NCBI GenBank assembly: GCA_033026295.1
Contig: CM065173.1
Location: forward strand, 434,001 to 498,000
Direction of reading: 5' to 3'
Source of the DNA: Channa striata
Taxonomy: Eukaryota > Chordata > Actinopteri > Anabantiformes > Channidae
DNA length: 64,000 nt
Of the stretch, positions 57,401-64,000 are shown piece by piece (position 1 is the first letter of the stretch; each line of letters starts with the position of its first letter). Both the position numbers and the translations under genes were made by a program. The notes beneath the pieces are model-generated. The model saw only the letters and a program-made list of their open reading frames with translations. It was not told where the DNA came from and did not search any database.

Positions 57401-57558
57401 ATAGGTTCAGGGATGTAATTCTGGTGCTGTGATGCCTCCTGCTTAACTGCTGCCCTAGGATATTGCTGACCAGGGTATTGCGCTATGGCCTGTAAGCTTC
57501 TATAAGACCCAGCCCCACGTTCTGACTGCGGGTAACGTAATCCATACCCGTGCTCCAT
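54427..57558 (-). CDS. BEL/Pao gag-pol polyprotein, internally deleted but open
   Basis: A single open frame of 1043 codons. In order: gag-like DUF1759 region (about 65-245), zinc knuckles (CLFCHGQHVF-type near 307; CFSCLKAGHMSKFC near 340), a spacer, the Pao reverse transcriptase (VFDCGASYQG near 569, DVEAMFHQV, YVDD near 691), an RNase H-like start (DASEVGYG near 874), and then directly the C-terminal DUF5641 region (KSYFVPGDIVLIVDD). The aspartic protease expected between the knuckles and the reverse transcriptase is absent, and so are the rest of RNase H and the integrase catalytic core. Family polyproteins are usually some 1700 residues or more. It cannot transpose on its own. Confidence 0.85.
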   Translation of the reverse strand: MEHGYGLRYPQSERGAGSYRSLQAIAQYPGQQYPRAAVKQEASQHQNYIPEPMTNQRSGTLPLQSISNFWGDPLEYGPFIMAFEHNIESKTDNDRDRLYFLEQYTRGQPRVLVRSCLPMEAHRGYKEARRLLTEHFGNEYTISAAYMDKVLNWPTIRADDSEALRSFALFLTSCGRAVAELDYLAELDNVHNIRSILLKLPYKLREKWRSVALKVEMKDGRRAKFKDLVAFVNKMAKEASHPLYGNIEDKSKGQVKNPVDDKSGRQVGVKKSFTTHVIPRTVQKDMTSKPSPNIKGVTKNIKAVQESCLFCHGQHVFNECAKLLNSPHQEKVDFLKSHGLCFSCLKAGHMSKFCQERLNCQVCSKAHPTLLHIKHQENSAVKEVGTVESDKQKVYSGFVSTSFSQDSDTGPLREGGCSKAEKGIRPVLSNRISVAKLENLWKEQFKYDFPEGAQEEDQGMSKADHLFMERVAQSAKIINGHYCINLPLKDLNVKMPNNRAVAEQRAVNLKRKFLKNPSFKLEYIAFVTDMITKGYAAKVPDKDLGRSDGKVWYIPHHGVYHPKKHKLRVVFDCGASYQGTSLNEQLLQGPNLTSTIIGVLTRFRQEPVAIVADVEAMFHQVKVPQEDADLLRFLWWPEGDTSQPMGEFRMEVHLFGATSSPSCASYALRRCAEDNVHLFEACTINTVLQNFYVDDCLKSVESVDKAKDLYQSLKAVCQKGGFRLNKWISNNRVVLAAILEEEKAKEVKDLDLENTLPVERVLGVQWCIQSDQFKFTISIQNKPPTKRGILSMLSSVYDPLGILAPVTLAARNIMQELCWMKLGWDETVPEHFAQKWLQWVQGLQQLRDFGIERCFKPGGFGQPISTHLHHFSDASEVGYGTVTYLIQQNRSNDVQYAFVFGKARAAPLDPMTIPHLVPTAGTEESKHLIIQPKTRVSQLMVGKIRRIITPYRYMADLFWKRWIKEYLPNLQKRQKWTHAKSYFVPGDIVLIVDDSAPRNSWIIGKIVEAIKDNRGLVRQVRIKTKTNELDRPVTKVCLLHESE

Positions 57559-57829
57559 TTTCTCCGTCTCTGAGTCCTGGCCTAAGTTGTTCTGCCCACT
57601 TAAGTTTTTCTGCCTTAAGTTGTTCTTCCCTAAGTTGTTCTGTCAACTTAAGTTTTTCTTCTTTAAGTCTCAGATTCTCAGCCTTAACCAATTCCATCGC
57701 GGCTTTGACTCGTGTTGATGCTGCTGACGTTGCAGAACTTGATCTGGCACTGAGCCTAGATTGCCTGGATGTCATAGACACACTGTCCTCAGGACTTACT
57801 TCTGCATTTGCTCTTTGCGCCTCTTCCAT
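57500..57829 (-). pseudogene. BEL/Pao gag N-terminal segment, shifted frame (coiled coil)
   Basis: Encodes a Ser-rich part (SRLSARSSSATSAAS) followed by a Lys/Glu/Leu heptad segment (ENLRLKEEKLKLTEQL), a coiled coil typical of the start of BEL gag. It overlaps the main frame at 57558 in a different frame, so a frameshift near 57580 separates it from the main polyprotein. Confidence 0.6.
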
Positions 57830-57875
57830 GCGCCGAAGCGCTCCAAGCGCCCATTCAGTAACCTTCTCCTTAAAA

Positions 57876-58148
57876 TCACTGAACTCGGCTCGTTAGACTC
57901 CAGCTCTTTTGCTGTTCATCCTTAGGATCAATCAACTTTTCAATTAAGACGTTTATACCACGCAACTCACCAATCAGTTGGTCGAGCTCCGAAATCATCG
58001 TGGTATTCACTGTCTCAGCGTTACAGTCGTTCTCCATCAGACCAAGTGTCTTTTTCTTTTTTTCTGACAACTGCTTCATTTTAGCCTTTCTTACTTCGAG
58101 CAGCCCTTGCAAAAGACCAACTCTATCCATATCCTTTCCACTTTCCAT
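57876..58148 (-). pseudogene. BEL/Pao gag first segment, shifted frame
   Basis: Starts MESGKDMDRVGLLQGLLEVR and continues as a charged, helix-prone segment to 57876. It begins about 80 bp after the 5' LTR, where gag should start. A second frameshift near 57880 separates it from the next segment. Confidence 0.6.
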
Positions 58149-58227
58149 CCTTTCATTAATCCAATCGTTTAGTCCGTGTAAAGAATAGTTTTCTTACTAA
58201 TATAGAGGCCGTCTTACGCGTGTCCAA

Positions 58228-58611
58228 TGGTCCAAAAAAGATCCACTTCAGAGATCGATGTATTATAAAAAACGTTGCAGATTTATTGAACTTCTGTGTT
58301 CTTCAGTACAGCTAATAACAACAGTTCTAAAATCATGTTAATATAATACCTAAACTCCATTGAGCACGGTAAGAAAACTGTGTGCCTTCCACAGCCAAAC
58401 ACTGGACTTCAACTATATCTTGCTGCTCCTGTCCGTTTCTAACAACCAGAAAAGCAATACAAACATTGGTTTCCTTAACGATTACTTGCAGGCTTAGAAG
58501 GCACTATTTGATGTTGCACGTACGTTAGCTACTAGTTGTCTATCTACTGACACAGCATAACTGCAGAAAGGTATATAAGCATAGAACAAACATTTGACAT
58601 TGGCTCATTCA
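58228..58611 (-). repeat. BEL/Pao 5' LTR
   Basis: The right end is exact by the direct repeat with 54000-54087. The inner edge (about 58228) is inferred from the TGG-starting candidate primer-binding site. It contains TATATA (about 58571-58576). The length of about 384 bp is normal for BEL elements. Confidence 0.6.
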
Positions 58612-60028
58612 GTGTGGCCAAACAGAAAGCTTACGATGAGCTGTATGACAGGTTAGACACGAAGGAAGGAGAGAAGGACTTGTACAGGCTAGCCAGACAG
58701 AGAGATAGGGATGGGAAAGATGTGCAACAGATAAGGGTGATTAAAGACAGAGATGGAAAGGTGCTAATAAGCCAGGAGAGTGTGCAGAGAAGATGGAATG
58801 AGTATTTCGAGGAGCTGATGAATGAGGAAAATGACAGGGAAAGAAGGGAGGAAGATGTGGATGTTGTGGAGCAGGAAATAGCAGAGATTAGAAAGGATGA
58901 GCTGATGCCATTTTCGCTTTGAGGTTGTTGATGGAAAAGTACAGAGATGGTCAGAAGGAGCTGCATTGTGTCTTTGTGGATTTAGAGAAGGCGTATGACA
59001 GGGTGCCGAGGGAGGAGCTGTGGTACTGTATGAGGATGTCGGGAGTGGCAGAGAAGTACGTCAGAGTAGTCCAGGACATGTATGAGAGGAGCATGACGGT
59101 GGTGAGATGTGCCGTAGGTCAGACAGAGGAGTTCAAGGTGGAGGTGGGACTACACCAAGGATCGGCTTTGAGTCCCTTCTTGTTTGCTATGCTGATGGAC
59201 AGGTTGACAGATGAGGTCAGACAGAAATCTCCCTGGACAATGATGTTTGCAGATGACATTGTGATTTGCAGTGAGAGTAGAGAGCTGGTGGAGGAACAGC
59301 TGGAGAGGTGGAGGTTTGCTCTGGAAAGAAGAGGCATGAAAGTCAGTCGTAGCAAGACAGAATACATGTGTCTAAACGAGAGGGATCCAGGTAGAAGTGT
59401 GAGGTTACAGGGGGCTGAGGTGAAGAAGGTGCAGGAGTTTAAGTACTTGGGGTCAACAGTTCAGTGTGATGGGGAGTGTGGAAAAGAGGTGAAGAGGCGA
59501 GTGCAGGCGGGTTGGAATGGGTGGAGGAAAGTGTCAGGAGTGTTGTGTGACAGAAGAGTGTCAGCAAGACTCAAAGGAAAGGTGAACAGGACAGTGGTGA
59601 GACCAGCTCTGCTCTATAGGTTAGAGACAGTAGCAGTGAGAAAGAGACAAGAGGCAGAGATGGAAGCAGCAGAGATGAAGATGTTGAGGTTCTCCTTAGG
59701 AGTGACAAGGTTGGACAGAATAAGGAACGAGCACATCAGAGGGACAGCGCACGTTGCCTGCGTTAGCAACAAAGTCAGAGAGGCCAGACTGAGATGGTTT
59801 GGACATGTGCAGAGGAGGGATAGTGAATATATTGGTAGAAGGATGTTGGAGATGGAGCTGCCAGGCAAGAGGAAGAGAGGACGACCAAGGAGGAGATATA
59901 TGGATGTTCTAACAGAGGACATGAGGTTAGCTGGTGTCAGAGAGGAAGATGCCCAGGATAGAGTGAAGTGGAAAAGGATGATTCGCTGTGGCGACCCCTG
60001 ATGGGAAAAGCCGAAAGAGTAGTAGTAG
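58612..60028 (+). mobile_element. RTE-type LINE, copy D, 3' part
   Basis: Resumes after the BEL LTR with GTGGCCAAACAGAAAGC and runs to GCCGAAAGAGTAGTAGTAG, directly followed by the right target-site duplication. About 350 bp are deleted near 58905, joining KDEL to the reverse-transcriptase word for DAIFALRLLME out of phase. Confidence 0.88.
58614..60001 (+). pseudogene. RTE LINE reverse transcriptase, copy D (long open C-terminal part)
   Basis: Two frames: 58614-58922 (linker, DLYRLARQRDRDGKDVQ) and 58919-60001 (360 codons). The second holds the catalytic blocks DLEKAYDRVPREELW, HQGSALSPFLFAML and FADDIVIC, the thumb region (KKVQEFKYLGSTVQ) and the complete C-terminus with the basic GRPRRRY stretch ending RMIRCGDP. 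The N-terminal finger motifs (GPDDVPVEVWK, SNYRGIKLMS) are lost in the deletion. It is the best preserved reverse-transcriptase half in the window. Confidence 0.87.
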
Positions 60029-60047
60029 ACATTCAGACACTGCATGG
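60029..60047 (+). repeat. Target-site duplication of RTE copy D, right
   Basis: ACATTCAGACACTGCATGG, identical to 53393-53411. Confidence 0.92.
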
Positions 60048-63000
60048 CAAATTTTTAAAAACCGTTATATGAATGCGCCACAACATGGCTAAACTTAAAT
60101 GATGTATTTAACATAAATTTTAAAATTACAATACATAATTTAAATAAAGGTGCAAAACTGTCTTTTATAAATATTGCCAATGATTATTATTTGACTAGAT
60201 GTATGTACAATTTTATGTTTATAATTTATATAATTTATAATTCATTTTGTGACGCTTTTTTCTCTGGGGTGATCACCTGACCCAGACATGTCACTTTTGT
60301 TGCACAAACTGCAGTTAAAAACAAAACAAACAAACAAACAAAAACTTTATGGCCATTGTCTAAAAGATGTTTTAACAGGTGCACCGTATCAATTTTGCAT
60401 GCTTCGTCAGATTAACAAATACAAATTAGCGAATCGTCTATGTACTGTTACACAGAAGTTTGTCAAATTTGGTGGTACCAGAGAAAGAATAATTTGTACA
60501 GTTTTACTTCAGGTGCTCAGGGGTGTATGGCTGCCTTCACCTCCTGTAATTCTGAACAAAGCGCCACCCAACTGGTTGACCTAGGTCTCTTTACAAGAAA
60601 TAAGTTGTGCGCACAAGAGAATTCTCAAATAAAAATTATCACACCTGCTGTTAACAGAGAGTTTTACACAGGCTTTATGCCACTGATGATGGCTTCGTTT
60701 TAAAGAGTGTTTGTTCTGCCATGGTCTACACTCTGATTTTGGAAGGACTATCAGAGGTCCTGCATCTTTTATATGACCTATGTCATATTTATGGGCTGCC
60801 CAAAGATTCTGGTGAGATCAGTGAGCTCAACTGTTCTATAAGCTTTGTACAACTGATGTAAAATGTACGATTTACATCACCCTTACAGCTATATTCCATC
60901 CTAGGATCTGATGCTGTTAGTTGGAATTCCTTGAGGAACAGCGTCTTTTGCAACCATGTACCAATGTCTTGCAAACTCCAATCAGTTTGTTTTGCCAATA
61001 GGACATGTGGAGTATTCCCTTAAATAGTTCTTCCTGTTTAGAGGAGAGTGAGACAGAGGCAACAGCAGCAGTCTTTGTCCAATACACATTTGTCAAACAT
61101 ATCACTTCGTCTTCAACATTTTCTACATACCACTGACCTTCATATTTACTTTCTGGTTCTACATTCAGGTGTGCTGTGCAGTATAGTGACTTTGATGTTG
61201 AAATGTTTCTGTATCTGTGCTGTGTATGTGCAAAGTCTGTAAGCTGCTGTGTAATACGAGTGTTATCAGCAAGTTGTCACTTACATGTGTAGCATGTAAC
61301 GTGACTTGTAACGCGACTTGGGTAATTTGATATTAATACAAAAGCATTAATTTCCTCGAATTAGGGGCACCAGATCTATAAGCTGAACCAAGCTATGTTT
61401 AAAATATTATCTGAATGGCCGATGGTCCACAGTAACAGTAGAATTAAGTAAATAATAGAATTTGATTCAAGATCAGTCTCTGTCATGATTTCTTTACCGT
61501 TTCAGTGAATTTGTTTGTTTCTCTGAAGAAAGACAAACACAGAACCAGTTCTTTTCAATTATTTATTAACATACAACTACAATAAATATAGATAAGTGTG
61601 AGTATGTCAATAGAATGAATGGAATAAATAATTAGACAACAAAACATGACATAACCAATTCTAAGTAAAGGGATAATGAATTTGGGCTCGAAGAAAGGAG
61701 TCTAGTCACTATTTACCTCTAAGTAACAGATATTTTATTTTAGAAAATCTAGAAAGAAACTTCATAAAGGCTCCATTAGTATATTGGCTGTACAGACATC
61801 AGACTTTCCATAAAATAGTGAGAGGTATTTGTGTCTTGCCTGGGAGCTGCTGCAGGTTTTTCTGCAAAGTTAGGCGTCAATCGGTACTGGTTCTTTAGTA
61901 GAGCAGGACGGACCGTCTCGGTTCTGTTAACAGGCGAGCTATCAGAGCGAGGATCCGCTGTGGCTGCAAAGATTTCTCCGGCCCACAGGAGCGTTCACCT
62001 GGTCAGATGGCAAGCTCAAGTAACGTGATCTGTTTCTGCTGGTGGCTGAGCTGACTTACAGAGGCGCTTGTTGTCCGGTCCGAAACAGAGCCGGGTGGAG
62101 CCAAAGATGTTGAATTGAAATAATTCAACAAAAATGGTTGATAAAAATATTGAGCTATTGAATAAAAATCTCGGGCTCAGTCTGGAACTAACTTTGAAGG
62201 ATTTTCTAATTACAAACAAAAATCAAAGTTTGGCTTGGAGTTCCAATTGTCAAACATAACTAACAAATACAAAAATAGGCAGCAAAGACGTGCACATTTT
62301 AAAAATAGTTTGAAAAGTTACAAACGAGAGAATTGACGACAAAAAGTAATTTTAACAATTTCAGCTAAGTTTTCTTAACTGAGGCACATTTCTTCTTCAG
62401 GATGGAATTCTGAAGTTGTTCAAGAGCTCAAAGTGGAACCGAGCTGGAACTCTAACAAAGGAATTTTAACTTTATTTTATATCCTTGGGCGTCGCCAAGA
62501 TTATGAGGCATTGCTGCTAAATTCAAATTTACCTTGGAGGGCAGAACTAGTCCCTCCTCTAGATGAAATTAAATCCTTTGTTCGGTTTAATCACACAAGG
62601 TCAAGTATAGATTTCTCTTTTCATCAAGCCCAAAACCTCATACTATAAAACAAAGCAACATATTATAATTGTTATACTGTGGAGGTTAAAATTCAGTCAT
62701 GCATTATTTGGACATTGTGGGGAATTAATATAAAATGAGATGATCCGGTTTACATAACTAAGGTGTGCATGAATATGTAACATGTATGTGTAATGTAGAG
62801 AATTGACAGAAGAATAGGACATCGTGTTTTAACTTTCAGACAACAAATTAATGGCATTTAATTTCTTTCTATAGACGAACACCTCCTGGGGTGCATTTAT
62901 AATTTCCACCCAAGGGTGGCAATGCACGGCAACTTTATTGTTGTTTTGCAAATTCCTTTTCAGTGAGCTCGTACCATCTTGATAAGAACGTCATTTGCAA

Positions 63001-63289
63001 GTGAGTTAGGAGACAGTCTTGGGTCTGGTGGATGAAAAACTCACGGCAAAATTTATGCTAATTGCCTGAGTGTCAATTGGTGGCTTTAAGCCAGATGTGG
63101 TTTGTTTGCTTTACTCTAGTTCTCTTGGTGTTATCTAGACCTGGGGAGGATTAGTGGTGGATTCTTTTATAAAGAAAGTTTATTGCTGGGTCGGTCTGCC
63201 TCTTCCCTGTTTTCAACGTGGAGGTTGAATTTCAAACTCTGTCTCTGGATGCTACAACCATAACACCATTTGCCCTGGTATCGGAGTCG
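60048..63289. other. Unassigned intergenic DNA
   Basis: Contains an (AAAC)n run at 60321-60345 and otherwise unclassified sequence. The stretch 61550-62650 has a mixed-composition block that might be an old LTR or transposon end, but no terminal repeats or coding motifs were found. Confidence 0.4.
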
Positions 63290-63620
63290 GTCAATCGCCT
63301 ACCAGCCCGACATCAGCCCTGAGCCTGCTTAACCTCCAGAAGGCCCTAGCCATCATAGTCAAACTCCTGCAGCCCGACCCCTGGAGGGCTTCTGCCACCT
63401 AGGTTCGGTCACCTATCATGTCACCGGCCTCCTGTTCAGCCTCTGGAGGGCTTCAGCCGTCATCGCTGGCCTCCAGTCTGGCTCCCGGTTGGCTTCTGTC
63501 ATTGTCAGAGGCCTCCGGCAGCCCGACCATTGGAGGGCTTAAGCCTTCGTTATCTGCCTCAAGCACTCCTAAGGATATTCTTCAGGGACTGTCTACTCCT
63601 AGACCCTCTGACCCACAGTG
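63290..63620. repeat. Degenerate GC-rich tandem repeat (GGAGGGCTTCNGCC core)
   Basis: Several units of the type TGGAGGGCTTCTGCC, TGGAGGGCTTCAGCC, TTGGCTTCTGTC and TGGAGGGCTTAAGCC, spaced roughly 40-75 bp, alternating with CATCGCTGGCCTCC-like words. The open frame at 63418-63621 (Ser/Pro/Leu-rich) follows the repeat and is not supported as a gene. Confidence 0.55.
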
Positions 63621-63863
63621 ATCTGACAGACCCTCCTCTTTCTTTACAAATGGAGTTGCTTACATGGTGAACAGACCACCTTAATCATTTGCATTTGATA
63701 CTGTAGCAGCGAACAGCTGAATGATGGAGAGCTTGATTAAAAACAAGGCTTCATCTGTTGTTTTCAAAGTCCACATAACAGCGACACAAACACTCAAAAC
63801 ACACAAAAGTAGCATTTTCTGTCACTATACTGTCATTATATGGAATTAGTGAGCCATACTTCC

Positions 63864-64000
63864 AATCTAGCCACAGGGGTTGCAAGCCAGTAACTTCTGT
63901 GCCGGTCCCAAGCCCGGATAAATAGAGAGGGTTGCATCAGGAAGGGCATCCGGCGTAAAATTTTGCCAAGTACAACCATGCGAGTCATCTTGAAGATGTT
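63864..64000 (+). mobile_element. RTE-type LINE, copy E, 5' end (runs off the window)
   Basis: Begins AATCTAGCCACAGGGGTTGC and follows the family leader through CAAGTACAACCATGCGAGTC, then departs at TTGAAGATGTT. Whether the element continues cannot be seen. Confidence 0.85.

Larger units (their letters stand above)
54000..58611 (-). mobile_element. BEL/Pao LTR retrotransposon, internally deleted, nested in RTE copy D
   Basis: An LTR element in minus orientation: 5' LTR at the right (about 58228-58611), leader, gag-pol region (58148-54427), 3' LTR remnant at the left. A possible primer-binding site starting TGGACACGCG lies at about 58210-58227, just inside the right LTR. The polyprotein lacks the protease and the integrase core. 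The whole lies inside RTE copy D, whose target-site duplication (53393-53411, 60029-60047) brackets both. Confidence 0.85.

Noticed and set aside
63418..63621. 67-codon Ser/Pro-rich open frame
   Set aside because: Lies wholly within a tandem repeat and has no supporting signal.
1..64000. CRISPR arrays, operons, bacterial mobile elements
   Set aside because: None seen; the sequence is a vertebrate genome with spliced genes.

Overview
The window is teleost fish nuclear DNA. Spliced genes with GT/AG introns sit among fish-type repeats: RTE-type and L2-type LINEs (the L2 copies carry the GGCGCTATATAAATAAA tail), a Tc1-like element, a BEL/Pao LTR element, tRNA-derived SINEs and short inverted-repeat elements. 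There is no bacterial signal. I cannot name the species.

The host content is two tandem paralogous genes on the + strand: gene A (8359-27426) and gene B (39965-49259). Each has 14 exons with matching phases and almost matching exon sizes. Each encodes a secreted or surface multi-domain (polyserase-like) S1 serine protease: a signal peptide, a trypsin-like domain with a complete catalytic triad and Asp189, a second S1 domain that has lost its catalytic serine (Asp in A, Asn in B), a Pro/Thr-rich mucin-like linker, a third S1 domain that has lost His57 and Asp102, and a hydrophobic C-terminal tail suggesting a GPI anchor. I predict 933 aa for A and 1106 aa for B; the longer linker of B explains most of the difference. 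Both genes have a TATTTATA box exactly 42 bp before the ATG.

Layout. 1-8.3 kb: SINEs, a minisatellite, an old Rex1-like fragment, RTE LINE copy A and a MITE. 8.36-27.4 kb: gene A, swollen by insertions. Its intron 4 holds RTE copy B with a 3.7 kb L2 LINE nested inside it. 28.6-39.6 kb: RTE copy C (-), an L2 LINE (+), a decayed Tc1-like element and a Rex1-like LINE. 40-49.3 kb: compact gene B. 50-52.3 kb: a rearranged L2 LINE (-). 53.4-60.05 kb: RTE copy D, bounded by a perfect 19-bp target-site duplication and split by a BEL/Pao element (-). 60-63.8 kb: mostly unassigned sequence. From 63.86 kb: the start of RTE copy E.

The most interesting points are the stepwise loss of catalysis across the three protease domains, preserved in both paralogs with different substitutions; the mucin-linker expansion in B; a stop-free 108-nt intron in B; and a BEL/Pao element whose 1043-codon frame stays open although protease and integrase core are missing. 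I saw no clearly new biological system; the polyserase pair is the best candidate for follow-up.
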